A stretch of DNA of 64,000 nucleotides from NCBI GenBank assembly GCA_965262255.1, contig OZ253505.1:2046001-2110000 (forward strand), given 5' to 3'. How positions within the stretch are numbered: position 1 is the first letter of the stretch; the number at the start of each line of letters is the position of its first letter. This DNA comes from JANQQC01 sp965262255. GTDB lineage: Bacteria; Pseudomonadota; Alphaproteobacteria; Caulobacterales; Hyphomonadaceae. Shown here piece after piece: positions 1 through 8,880 of the stretch. The position numbers and the translations under genes are program-made. The notes beneath the pieces are model-generated. The model saw only the letters and a list, made by a program, of their open reading frames with translations, did no database searches and was not told the DNA's origin.

Positions 1-372
1 CAGATTCAAGATTCTTGCTTGCCAAGTCAAGATTGACGGAACGTCAGGGTTTAACTTAATCCCCTGTCCTTTACGAAGGAGACCGGATGTAGCAATGCCT
101 CTAGCTGAATCAGACATCCATTCTTTAAAGGCATCGTTATGATTGGATTCATATTGATCGGAAATCCACCCGCGTTTGAAAGCTTCCCTTGTAGGAAAAT
201 TGTTCCAACCAATATCATCGAATCTGCAAAGCTGTGTAATCTCCGGAGAATGTGTTTTCCTCGTTGGTTGGGGCATAAAGCAAGCGGTAGTATCAATATC
301 AAGCGCTTTCGCGACTTCCAATTTCTTTGACAAACTTGAGCCTAGGTGTTTAGTCCCGCAAACAAGTGCCAT
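1..372 (-). CDS. Partial unknown protein running off the left edge
   Basis: One minus-strand frame is open from an ATG at 372 to the window edge (124 codons), so the 3' end is missing. The translation is protein-like, with a segment RFDDIGWNNFPTREAF and near the edge a segment PSILTWQARILNL. I do not recognise a domain with confidence. There is no good ribosome binding site before the ATG, and the first codons (MALVCGT) are made from a copy of the dispersed repeat with core GTCCCGCAAACAAG at 351-366. The true N-terminus may therefore have been replaced by that repeat, and this could be a truncated gene. Read on this strand, it lies downstream of the 736-residue gene. Confidence 0.4.
   Translation of the reverse strand, partial: MALVCGTKHLGSSLSKKLEVAKALDIDTTACFMPQPTRKTHSPEITQLCRFDDIGWNNFPTREAFKRGWISDQYESNHNDAFKEWMSDSARGIATSGLLRKGQGIKLNPDVPSILTWQARILNL
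351..366. repeat. Copy of GTCCCGCAAACAAG repeat
   Basis: The bases TAGTCCCGCAAACAAG match a sequence found at about 4301, 5917, 15131, 26911, 44699 and (inverted) 44821. It looks like the end of an insertion element or a small mobile repeat. Here it overlaps the start of the edge ORF. Confidence 0.6.
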
Positions 373-599
373 GGAACATGTTTGAATCGGTCAGGTTCAT
401 TCGGCTAACATTTGTCAATTGCTCAGTCCAGCAATCGTGGGTAAGGAACAATTTTCGAATCGGCTGGATCCTCACTGGCAGTCATGAAAGAATTAAGTCT
501 ATGGGTTCTCACGTTTCCATGCCGGTCGGAAAAGTTCTTCGAGCATTCGCAATAGTTGGTATCTCCCCGTTACGCTAAGAGAAAGTTGCTAACTTCGCA

Positions 600-2810
600 T
601 TAATCGAAATCGTAACCCATCTCGAGGATTTTGTTGACTTGCTCGGCGCTAATTTGTTTTGCCGAAACCAAATTGGAATCATCGGCTGCACCGATACCTT
701 TTAACTGATCCAACGGTATCGGGTTATGTAGCCTAAAAAAATTGTCAAAAGATGTAACTACAACGTTTCGAGTTCTTAGAGTATTTTCCTTACTTACCTC
801 TAATCTTCCGTCCAACTCACGGATTGTTTCAAAATTTGGATACACTAATGCACTAATAATTTGAGCAACGGCGAGAATTGCACCGGCCCCCTTGTTCCCG
901 CCTTTCGATTCGTAGAAAAAGATTGGTGAACCTGGTTTCATCTTCGAAGCATTGCTAGCGCGACTCACGTATGTACGCCGCGAAAAGTATTTTGCATTCA
1001 GGTCAAAATTTATTGAGAGAGGCGGGGTCTCCTCTAATAGTTCTTTCGAGAAGAGTGGTTTTATCGGTACCACTACACCGTCTCGGTCATTCCAAGCGAT
1101 AACTGTTGGACAGAACAATTTTTCGAATTCAAACTGAGATAAATAAGCTGAATGGCCACTTTGGGTTTGTATTTTGAACCTCTCAAGTCTTTTAGGCATT
1201 AGACTTGGTAGAATCAAGCCCGTTCTATCAAGGATTTCGCGAACTAACTCTGGCCATTGTTGTTCAGTAATCGGTCGACCGATCGCGACCTTCCTGTTAT
1301 GAGATTCACCGATTGACGTATTGAAGCCTTTGGAACGTGACAAAGCCGAGAGTGTTGGTTGCTTTGCGGGGATTTCGATTTCAATGTTAGAGACGCAATT
1401 GCGACTTGCTTCTTTCAATGATAGATTGAGTAAGTGCTCCGCGAAAAGACCCTTGTGAAAATTATTTTCGTCACAATACATCGTTAGTTTACTTGTACTA
1501 TCGGTCTTCCTGGCAGTCAATAGAATGGCAACTCCACATATCTTGCCATTGACACGAAAGCATCGCCTCCAACAGTCTATCTCATTGATAGATTCTATGG
1601 AGAACTCCTGAATGATCGACTCTTGTACGTTGTTAAGGGTAAAGTACTCCGATACTTCATATTGAGACGGAATGGATATCGTAAATCTTTCAACCTGCTG
1701 AGCTGTCCGCGTTCTTCTTTCATCTCGCTCTGTTACCAACTGTAATAGGTCGTCAATAGAGATAACATCTATACCAAACTCATTGATAAGAAGTTCTCTA
1801 TGTCCAAGAATCTCATTATTGCTTGTGACGAACGCTAAGGCACGATTTAGGATTGCGTTTGCAATTTGTTTGCTACAACTTGTTGATCGTTGCGCGTTAG
1901 CGTTTGATGGACTGTGTTCAACAAATAGACGATTGTGGATCCTATCACGTAATGAGTTTAAATCTTCTGGATATGCCTCAGTTAGTCGGGGCAGGTCTTG
2001 AGCCATTTGGAAGATGTTTTGATCATGAGATTCGAGATTGGATTTCTGTAGATTCAGCACATACTCTTGGCCTATAGCAAGTCGAATGATGTTGTTCGAT
2101 GTTGCCGAGAATAGTTTGTTCGCTTCTAAAGTAAGATTGTTTAGTGATGCTAAGTCAAAGTAAACGCTCGAATCCAAGGCATATATGGGATGATCGACGG
2201 AGGAACTTGTTTGGATTCTGAGTTGAGCGAGGCGGAGTGACATATCCGTATTCAGAATTTTCGACTGTAAATCGCGCGTGTAAGGAATGCTTGTGCGTCC
2301 TGCATGGGGTACTTTACTATCATTGGATTTCAGCGGGTAAAATTTGTTCTCTTCGTAGAAATTCGATGGTAGAGACTCGTCTTCAGCAAGGTTGGCCTGA
2401 AGTGTCATGAAGCCTAACTTTTGCAGGTAAGAACTGATGTCTTTGACAAGAGTAGCACTAACCTCGTTTCGACTGAACGATTTACTGATCGCAATCTGCA
2501 AGATATTAGCGTTTGGGTAGATACCGTTCCACCAAATATAGCCTGCAAGAACAGGTTTAGGGGAGTCCTCATCGACGAGAGCGACCAGGTTGTTCTTTAG
2601 AATAGCAGTTCGGATTGCGTTAGAATGTAAGATTTTCGGATCGGATGCTGAACTACCAGCTAGTTTCTTAATTTCTGGTAGCAGTTCCAGCAGGATTCCA
2701 ACATCAAAGATGGTTGTCAGTTTTGCCATATGAAGCTCATCTACTTTCGTGATTTTCGAGGAGGAGGTTAGTCGATTTGGTGTAAGAAGTTTGATAGCTA
2801 AGTGGTACAA
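600..2810 (-). CDS. GNAT-PIN-GNAT-ASCH-like multidomain protein
   Basis: The product has up to 736 residues. What can be seen: an acetyltransferase-like N-terminal part (about 28-165); a PIN-nuclease-like part (about 205-365) starting at YALDSSVYFDLA and containing AFVTSNNEILGH; a second acetyltransferase-like part (about 390-530); and a C-terminal ASCH/PUA-like part (about 610-736) with GSPIFFYESKGGNKGAG. Known PIN domains are often RNases, and ASCH folds are often RNA-binding, so a role in RNA modification or cleavage is possible, but this is inference. The ORF opens at 2810; an internal ATG giving MAKLTTIFD at 2729 is an alternative start. It stands alone in an accessory region with no clear operon partner. 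Confidence 0.7.
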   Translation of the reverse strand: MYHLAIKLLTPNRLTSSSKITKVDELHMAKLTTIFDVGILLELLPEIKKLAGSSASDPKILHSNAIRTAILKNNLVALVDEDSPKPVLAGYIWWNGIYPNANILQIAISKSFSRNEVSATLVKDISSYLQKLGFMTLQANLAEDESLPSNFYEENKFYPLKSNDSKVPHAGRTSIPYTRDLQSKILNTDMSLRLAQLRIQTSSSVDHPIYALDSSVYFDLASLNNLTLEANKLFSATSNNIIRLAIGQEYVLNLQKSNLESHDQNIFQMAQDLPRLTEAYPEDLNSLRDRIHNRLFVEHSPSNANAQRSTSCSKQIANAILNRALAFVTSNNEILGHRELLINEFGIDVISIDDLLQLVTERDERRTRTAQQVERFTISIPSQYEVSEYFTLNNVQESIIQEFSIESINEIDCWRRCFRVNGKICGVAILLTARKTDSTSKLTMYCDENNFHKGLFAEHLLNLSLKEASRNCVSNIEIEIPAKQPTLSALSRSKGFNTSIGESHNRKVAIGRPITEQQWPELVREILDRTGLILPSLMPKRLERFKIQTQSGHSAYLSQFEFEKLFCPTVIAWNDRDGVVVPIKPLFSKELLEETPPLSINFDLNAKYFSRRTYVSRASNASKMKPGSPIFFYESKGGNKGAGAILAVAQIISALVYPNFETIRELDGRLEVSKENTLRTRNVVVTSFDNFFRLHNPIPLDQLKGIGAADDSNLVSAKQISAEQVNKILEMGYDFD

Positions 2811-3194
2811 TTGGCGTGTTCGCTCGAATTATCTGTATTTCTTGGGTAAAACTTTCATTAGACAAGCAGTATTTGTCGTTAATTTGCCTAGGGGGTCACG
2901 AGAGACAATTGCTTGAGTCCAAGAACAGCAATAATCTGTGAAAATCGCATATCCTAGCAATCGTATCAACCAAATATCGGTAGTGGTATCACCACTATCA
3001 GCGAACAATGAGGGCAAACTTTACTTGTTTCGTTTAGTGAAACACTCTTTATGTTCCCGAGGACAAGATTAACAAAACCAACCCTCGAGTTTTATAGTAT
3101 TGCCAAAAGGCAACCTTATACCAGCTATGGCCTGTTGGCAGGCTGCTCTTTCCTATTGGCTGGCAAGCGAATCTAGAACAAACTTAATCAACTA

Positions 3195-3461
3195 CTAGGA
3201 TTGGAATTTCCGATGGGGGGGGGGGTATTGCCCAAACTTCGCCACTATTGCCAAATAGTGCTTACTTTTCATAAACTGATCTTTGTTACGCGGCAACATG
3301 CGGTTTTCCATATATCTTTCAATAGGGATCCCCCATCTGCTGTCAGGAGTCCAGTTGATTGCATCGCTTAAATGTACGTTATCGCAACCGATATCTTCCG
3401 AAGCCTTGATCACGCTGGGGTACCAGATTCCTTGAAGGGTAAAGGACTTTTCATTAGGCAT
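3195..3461 (-). CDS. Small IWY-motif protein, copy 1
   Basis: This encodes 88 residues beginning MPNEKSFTLQGIWYPSVIKA. The ATG has a good ribosome binding site (TAGGAG, 6 bases before it). It is related to the gene at 21073-21321, sharing the N-terminal pattern LQGIWY-S--A---GCD and a following basic part with KDxF and HY. The GIWYxSxxxAAxxLGCD pattern resembles small NUMOD-type helix-turn-helix segments, so DNA binding is a guess. A G11 tract (3215-3225 on the plus strand) encodes the proline run near the C-terminus, so length changes there would alter the last residues. Confidence 0.6.
   Translation of the reverse strand: MPNEKSFTLQGIWYPSVIKASEDIGCDNVHLSDAINWTPDSRWGIPIERYMENRMLPRNKDQFMKSKHYLAIVAKFGQYPPPHRKFQS
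3215..3225. repeat. G11 homopolymer
   Basis: There are eleven G on the plus strand inside the 3' end of the small gene on the minus strand. A gain or loss of one base changes its last 10-15 residues. It is one of five G tracts of nine or more bases in the window. Confidence 0.85.
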
Positions 3462-3570
3462 TTGAATCTCCTATTTGAAAGAATATTGACTTGGACACTC
3501 TACACTGAATCAGTGATTATGCAAGAGTAACTTTATACGAATAGATGCCAAATAAGGAAGTTCGCGAATT

Positions 3571-3771
3571 TTATGGCCAAGTGATGTTCAAGTTCAAACT
3601 AAAAGACACCATTAGAACAATGCCCGCCCATAGCCAATGCCAAAATTTGAGTTCGCTCCGAAAACGAATCAACGCAGCAACAATTGAAACTTTGTAATCC
3701 GGCGGATCGGTTGCAATCGCAGGATTTTCTAGAACATTCTCTTGAACGTCCGATGGTGGCCCTTTAGTCAT
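3571..3771 (-). CDS. Small membrane protein
   Basis: This encodes 66 residues with one hydrophobic segment near the C-terminus (about 44-64, WAGIVLMVSFSLNLNI). Its ATG overlaps the stop of the upstream 74-residue gene as ATGA, which implies translational coupling. The N-terminal half is polar and proline-rich. The family is not recognised. Together with the upstream gene it forms a two-gene operon, perhaps a toxin-antitoxin-like or small accessory pair; function unknown. Confidence 0.5.
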   Translation of the reverse strand: MTKGPPSDVQENVLENPAIATDPPDYKVSIVAALIRFRSELKFWHWLWAGIVLMVSFSLNLNITWP

Positions 3772-3992
3772 TCAACTTCACCTCTCTGTTTCTTGTAACG
3801 TTCTTGAATATTTGTGACATTTGAGCGCCAACTAGCAATAAGGTCTTCTAAGTCTTTTCCATGAGAAATTTTCAGGAAGTTACTTGCCTCCAATCCCTGT
3901 AATAGTCGGCTTAAAATTATAGACGTTTGCATGCTTATGTTCAGCGTCTCGCCTAACAGTTGTCGCATTTCGTTTTCTTCATCCTCTGACAT
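3768..3992 (-). CDS. Small acidic helical protein, first gene of a pair
   Basis: This encodes 74 residues, rich in E, L and Q and probably helical (MSEDEENEMRQLLGETLN). A strong ribosome binding site (AAGGAG, 6-7 bases before the ATG) supports the start. The stop overlaps the next start as ATGA, so the gene is coupled to the small membrane protein downstream. I recognise no domain. Confidence 0.55.
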   Translation of the reverse strand: MSEDEENEMRQLLGETLNISMQTSIILSRLLQGLEASNFLKISHGKDLEDLIASWRSNVTNIQERYKKQRGEVE

Positions 3993-4215
3993 TAGATTTC
4001 TCCTTACGTTAATGGATACTGTTCAACCGGTGACACGCTACGACCACAGTTGTTCTAAATGTGAATTCTCGTATCCAATTTGAAAAGCATACGATTTGTC
4101 ACAGCAACCTATAATAGCGTGAAAAACAAAATTTTCAAAAGCAATTGCCGGTTCGACATGTGCAGAAGAAACTTCTGCGTTTTGTTGTACGAAGGCACCG
4201 ACAGTTAAGGGGTGT

Positions 4216-5240
4216 GGTTAAGGAGTGTAGATGTTCAGTCTCCAAAAAATGTGGTGCGGTTCATTGGTAAAACGTTCTGGTTCTAGTTCTAGCATTTGTA
4301 TAGTCGCGCAAACAAGTGAGCAGGATGGTATACTACCATTATCAGTAAGTATGGTATGTATTTTGTATTGCACTTTGGCAATCAAGTTCTCTAGGAACCG
4401 TGTTGCGATTTCACGTGTTCACTTTCTATGCAGTTCGACATGAGCCTTTAGTTTAGGAGATTTCCGAAGAAAAATGTAGAGCGTCAAGTCTAAGTCATTG
4501 CAGGTTGTCTCGAACTCCCCTCTAAACTCAAAGCCTTGGTCTGTTTGGATCGACTAAATTTTGAAGGGCATATAGTCGAGCAAGTTTAGAAGGAGGATGC
4601 TGGCATTTTTTGCGCCCGCACTAGTGAAGGCATCGCCATAGCAGACACGAGAAACTGGGCATATGGCAATGATATGATAGATTTTTGTTCCGTCAGGGAG
4701 ATCAACATGAACTGTTTCCACTTGAATACTCTCTCCTAGTATCGTCGGCTTAAACCCTTTTGGTAATCGGATTGCTTGCGGATGGGAAGCCTTGTTCTTT
4801 CGACGTTGTCGCCTTCCGGAAGTAACATGATCATAGGCTTGGACTGCGCCTCTTGCAATCAGATCATAATGGATACGTCCGACGGTCGAAATGCTGGCAT
4901 CAAAGCTTTCTTGTGTCAACCTTCTGGCGATCTTCTTCTTTCCCCAAGTTTTCTGTTCAAGGCGTAGTTGTGTCATGGCTTCCACGAGTTCAGTACTTCG
5001 TTTGGACTTGCGCAGTGTCTTTGGGCGAGTTGAACGAATTGTCTGGTCTTTCTGCCGGCGACTCAGATTGGCCACTGGCTCACTCGTTGCCGACGCTGCC
5101 TCCTTCGCACTCGTCTCTTTATCGTGCCTAAATGTTAACCAGAGATTAACCCTACAAATCCTTTCCAGTTCCATCTGCTTTGCAACGGTTACGCCCGCTT
5201 CTAGGCCAAATTTGCCTGAGTTGACGTTGTAGCTTGAAAT
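4216..5240 (-). pseudogene. Decayed IS481-type transposase/integrase
   Basis: A 206-codon open part (4554-5174) has the IS481-like DNA-binding part (KTWGKKKIARRLTQESFDAS, then STVGRI) and the start of the catalytic core (ESIQVETVHVDLPDGTKIYHI). Past its TAG stop, the same frame continues as IQTDQGFEFRGEF, ...TLYIFLRKSPKLKAHVELHRK, a TGA, then REIATRFLENLIAKVQYKIH and TILTDNG. In-frame stops at about 4554 and about 4415 therefore break the gene. The usual first catalytic aspartate (VDTVHV in relatives) reads as glutamate. After TDNG the sequence runs into the dispersed GTCCCGCAAACAAG repeat. Homology upstream of the first ATG (SGKFGLEAGV) shows the N-terminus is also damaged. Not active. Confidence 0.8.
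4301..4345. repeat. Repeat with palindrome TGGTATACTACCA
   Basis: This copy of the dispersed repeat has the core GTCGCGCAAACAAGTGAGCA followed by the perfect small palindrome TGGTATACTACCA. The same arrangement occurs at 15131-15175 and 44699-44747. Confidence 0.65.
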
Positions 5241-5517
5241 ATTTGTGGTCTCATGGAAATTAGTTGCACGGGAAGATCCCCTTCGTTAGGGGTTGCTATT
5301 GACGTACATATAGGGTGTTCTTCCCTTTTTTTTCAAAAGGATCTAGATTCTAAATATCTTTGAGCTGATACAGCTATTCTGAATCGTATCGCGTTTTGAA
5401 CTTTCGGTACTTTGAGTTCGATAAAAATTTTGTTGTAAAAATATGATATTGTTGGTAAATAGTTAATGAAGCCATTTAGGCTTCAAATTCGATTCACTGG
5501 CAAGCAGGGGAATGAAG

Positions 5518-5766
5518 ATGTCCGATGACAATCACGATGATGCTGTACATTTGCTAACTCGTGCGGTGTACAATTTAACTCAGCTACTAACCGACTTGGG
5601 AGATGAACGCGGTGGCCCGATCAGTTTCACAGAAACCCAAAAACTCGCCTTTGAAGAATTCGACAAATTCCGCAGACAAGTCTGTCTCAACAATGGACTC
5701 CCCGTCGAATCCTCCAGAGCATACCTCTTTAAAGCCGACGATGAACGAGGGATCGGACGACAATAA
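5518..5766 (+). CDS. Small conserved-looking hypothetical protein
   Basis: This encodes 82 residues starting MSDDNHDDAVHLLTRAVYNL. The second of two neighbouring ATGs (5518) sits 7 bases after CAGGGG, the better distance for translation than the ATG at 5512. It is acidic at the N-terminus, then probably alpha-helical with a TETQKLAFEEFDKFRRQ stretch. No domain recognised. It stands alone between IS481 debris and a decayed HEPN-like pair. Confidence 0.5.
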   Translation: MSDDNHDDAVHLLTRAVYNLTQLLTDLGDERGGPISFTETQKLAFEEFDKFRRQVCLNNGLPVESSRAYLFKADDERGIGRQ

Positions 5767-5824
5767 ACTCGACGATTCCGGACAGTTTGGTTCATAAGCT
5801 ACTGCCGGAACCGTGGTACTTTAT

Positions 5825-6598
5825 TCAGCACTTAGGGTTTTTTCTCGGCGTAGGGTTTTTGTTGTTCATTGTATTTGGATTTTCAAGTATTTTGCAGTTG
5901 TTTTCATAACTTGGTTGTATCGTCCCGCAAACAGGTATTGTTCGTTTATGAACCCGTTTATCCAATTGTCTTCCCACAATTAAAGGAAGACAGCAATCTG
6001 TGTGCAATTGTGTAAAATGCGGAGTATATCCACATTCTGCTAGCGGCGTTGTGATCAAGCGTTCCAATATTACTTTTTTCTTTCGTAGAAATAAAGCAGT
6101 CGGATCGATAGATCTTGCCCAGCTACGCGCATCTTTCACACCTCCCGTTCCATCAAACATTATCCACGCCGCGAAAGCTGTTCTGTCCTTTCCTTTGGCG
6201 TTCTCAATCGTTGTGATGCAACCATTCGCTAGCATGACAAGTCTTTTTACTTGTCTATGATTCACCACAGTTCTCGAATCATAATTTGCAGAAAATCTAG
6301 CCTGCTGTAATGAATAGATTCCCCTAGCCAAAGCCCTAAACTCAGGACGAAAATGTTGGTTGTCGTCATCTTGGCACGATCTCCGAATCACATTGTGACG
6401 AAGCGCGCGGTAAACCTCTTGCCACGTTTTATTCAGTCTTTCTTCATCGGTTTCGTCGCCGATGAAATCGTCAGCACACATTCTTTGCAAACATTGCAGT
6501 AGAGACTGAAATGACGTATGAATCGCGATTCTTAGCATTACTTGGGCAGAAAGATTCTCGGACTGTACCGAATTAATATAACCCGCGGCAGCTGACAT
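5825..6598 (-). pseudogene. Decayed HEPN-like protein, copy of 29277-29813
   Basis: The first ~170 residues match the protein at 29277-29813 (HTSFQSLLQCLQRMCADDFI, then WQEVYRALRHNVIRRSC and DRTAFAAWIMFDGTGGVKDA). This is the pattern of alphaproteobacterial HEPN-like proteins with an YRALxH motif. The last ~85 residues are unrelated and include CGTIQ, encoded by the dispersed GTCCCGCAAACAG repeat at 5917-5936, so the original end has been lost. At the position where the intact copy has ATG AAT TTT GCA GAA GAT, this copy has ATA AAT TAT GCA GAA GAT (about 6613), so the original start codon is probably mutated. The open frame now begins at an internal ATG (6598). Confidence 0.6.
5917..5936. repeat. 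Copy of GTCCCGCAAACAAG repeat
   Basis: The bases TGTATCGTCCCGCAAACAGG replace the end of the HEPN-like reading frame here. Confidence 0.55.
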
Positions 6599-6630
6599 AT
6601 CTTCTGCATAATTTATACGAGTTCCTTGCC

Positions 6631-6825
6631 TTACTTTATGTCAAGCCTCAGCAACCCATTTCCATACTCCTCTGAGCAAACTGCACCAGTTTCGAAGAGA
6701 AAGTTAAACAATCTCCGATCGCCAACATCCTTCGCAGTAGTCGTGGAATCAAAAAATGGAGTGATTCTTACACAAATTTCGCCCCCCCTGGTCTGGGGGT
6801 CGGTAGACTGTAGGTTGTTAAGTTT
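6631..6825 (-). pseudogene. Remnant of small partner gene of the HEPN-like pair
   Basis: Read on the minus strand, this stretch encodes EICVRITPFFDSTTTAKDVG, then LFNFLFETGAVCSEEYGNGL and LRLDIK before a TAA at 6631. This lines up with the C-terminal two thirds of the intact partner (CIAVRLFVEPNMSSEDYGGK, LLDLLRQINEICSKE). The upstream part is not recognisable, and stops lie above it, so the N-terminus is lost. The remnant lies directly before the HEPN-like copy in the same order as the intact pair at 29277-30085. Assignment is by my own alignment only. Confidence 0.5.
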
Positions 6826-7190
6826 GACACCCCGGTAATAAGGCCGAAGCTCTCTATGTTGCCGTATGTACTGTGCACCATCTCATGAAGTGTCGGACTA
6901 TTGATGCTCGTTCTGATTTTTAGTTTGGCTTAGAAAACTTTAACTGGAGTAGATCGAGATGTCAGGAGAATCAAAAAAATGTCCGAAGATTCGTACAACG
7001 GTTTGTTTCTAGTCGACTGACAGATTAAACGAATAACATGCCAAAAACCAATTGACTTTTCTAGATTACGCCATACTAGGTGAGGGTAAACTTGCTAGGT
7101 TTAACTGCTACTGGTTATTGTGTTAGTTTGTCTGGGGGATTGGGATTCACGTGTTAGTTTAAAGAGAAATAACAATGACAATCGTAAATT

Positions 7191-8246
7191 TTGACGGGGG
7201 GGGGTGTTCCGAACTTTTCTTCGGAAACCATCTGGACTGGCGATAATTTGCTAGTTATGCAGGGGATGAACTCCGGTTGCATAGACTTAATCTATCTAGA
7301 TCCACCGTTTAATTCTAATCGGGAGTATGAAGCTCCGCTTGGAAGTAAAGCTGCTGGGGCGGCTTTCAGGGATATGTGGACACCATCCGATTTGGACGAA
7401 AAAGAACATTTAGCCTTAATGTCTAAGTCATTGGCTACATACAAGGTAATTGAAGCGGTAAAGCAGACACACGGTAAAAGTATGATGAGTTATCTTATTT
7501 TTATGGCTAATCGATTGCTTGAAATGCACCGAGTGCTAAAGGATACTGGCACAATCTACTTGCATTGCGATACTACAGCTGGACACTATCTTAAAATACT
7601 GATGGACTCAATTTTTAAACCTGTAAATTTTAGGAATGAGATTGTTTGGCATTATGGGAAGATGTCAAATTCATCCAAAAATTTTCCAGCTAATCACGAT
7701 ACAATATTACGTTACTCAAAGTCTGACGTTTATGTTTTCAACCCGATCAAAGGTGATGAGTCTGAATACAAGACAAGATTTTCGAGGTTTCTGACAGGAA
7801 ACAAGGTGTTGTTTAGCAGCGTTAAACACTTAACCGACAGGCTTATCTCATTGAGGGTTCGGAAGGTTGCGAAGGAACTCGGGCGTGACCTAGAAGATAC
7901 TGACACGTTGTTTGATTTTGACAAGGAGTTCAAAATCCAGTCTGATGTCATCTATGTTCCAATCATTAAAGGAAATTCCAGGGAAAGAACTGGCTATCCC
8001 ACTCAGAAGCCACTAGCGCTATTGGAGAAGATCATCAGTGCTAGTAGTAACGAAGGCGAATTAGTGTTTGATCCATTCTGTGGTTGTGCTACAACTCTGG
8101 TTGCGGCAAGTAGGCTTAGGAGGAAATGGGTTGGTTGTGATCTATCGCAACTAACTATTAAACTTGTAAACGAGCGGATTAGAGAGGAGGAACCTCTGTT
8201 TAAGGTCAATAATCCAGAGAAGTTTCCATCCAGAAGGGACGTTTGA
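7191..8246 (+). CDS. Beta-class DNA methyltransferase, phase-variable, now out of frame with its ATG
   Basis: The 351 codons have motif IV DLIYLDPPFNSN first and the SAM-binding motif FDPFCGCATTLVAA later, plus RTGYPTQKPLALLEKII. This is the beta-class order of N6-adenine/N4-cytosine methyltransferases. The likely start is ATG 7174, which is followed by a G9 tract (7196-7204). With 9 G, the ATG frame ends after about 23 codons; 8 or 11 G would join it to the enzyme. In the enzyme frame a TAA precedes the tract, and only TTG 7191 or an internal ATG at 7258 remain; the latter would lose the conserved TIWTGDNL segment. It is closely related to the gene at 13846-15000 but ends at the point where that protein continues into an HNH nuclease. 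Confidence 0.85.
   Translation: MTGGGVPNFSSETIWTGDNLLVMQGMNSGCIDLIYLDPPFNSNREYEAPLGSKAAGAAFRDMWTPSDLDEKEHLALMSKSLATYKVIEAVKQTHGKSMMSYLIFMANRLLEMHRVLKDTGTIYLHCDTTAGHYLKILMDSIFKPVNFRNEIVWHYGKMSNSSKNFPANHDTILRYSKSDVYVFNPIKGDESEYKTRFSRFLTGNKVLFSSVKHLTDRLISLRVRKVAKELGRDLEDTDTLFDFDKEFKIQSDVIYVPIIKGNSRERTGYPTQKPLALLEKIISASSNEGELVFDPFCGCATTLVAASRLRRKWVGCDLSQLTIKLVNERIREEEPLFKVNNPEKFPSRRDV
7196..7204. repeat. G9 phase-variation tract in methyltransferase gene
   Basis: Nine G lie directly after codon 7 of the ATG that begins at 7174. Reading-frame arithmetic: the methyltransferase frame joins that ATG only if the tract length is 2 modulo 3 (8, 11). The current length therefore looks like the OFF state. 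Confidence 0.8.
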
Positions 8247-8880
8247 TAGGCCGTAACTGACTTTCAAGCCCAGCAGTCGATCTCTGACCGAGTGATGAAT
8301 AGTCGCCGATCTGAAGTTTGAGAGTTTGGCCAAATTGTACTGGCGATCATTGCTTGTTCTTCTGCGGTATCTCAAGATAGCCGGACTATACACCTAGGAC
8401 AAAGGCTTCTTCTATTTGGAAACGTAAGAATTTCAGAAAATCAACTTGATTTGCCACTGCTCTAGTTGGGTCTCGGCGCTTGATTTAGCGTGGAGTTCTA
8501 GACAACGAAAAAGAGAATTAGAAGGAAGTTTTCAATTTGGTTGGTATGAACCTTTCTCGATCGTAATGTTAAGCTAGACATGCTCTTTGAGTTTCAAGTA
8601 ACTTGCTACACTCCTCCTTTGTTCGGAAAAGTAAATTTCTACCGGTTAGTTGAATTCCGCTGATTAGAGCTTAAATGGATTATAAGACTAAGAAGTTTGA
8701 AGTCCCTTCAGTCTATCGAAAGTGAGAGTAAGGGTTCATTCGAAAAAATAGCGAGTGACAGTTGATGCTTCAAGCAACTTACCGAATCGGAATTTGAATT
8801 TTACATGGGAGCTAGCGATTATTAGAGCGAGATTAGCGAACGATAGTTGTTTTGCGAAGATTTTGACTAGGAGTAACACA
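8247..8880. other. Gap without a supported gene
   Basis: About 630 bases follow the methyltransferase. I see no homologue of the HNH domain here and no supported ORF. The open frame from 8755 to 8880 is upstream of the preferred GTG start of the next gene. Confidence 0.5.

Noticed and set aside
2829..3017. 62-codon minus-strand frame upstream of the GNAT-PIN gene
   Set aside because: No ribosome binding site, no recognisable sequence and no conserved partner.
4231..4443. 70-codon plus-strand frame
   Set aside because: It lies on the opposite strand of the IS481 pseudogene, which explains the sequence.
7174..7204. Programmed ribosomal frameshifting at the G9 tract instead of phase variation
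   Set aside because: Possible, but the two methyltransferase genes have different sequence around the tract and the common feature is only the G run; long G runs are best known for DNA slippage. I cannot exclude it without data.
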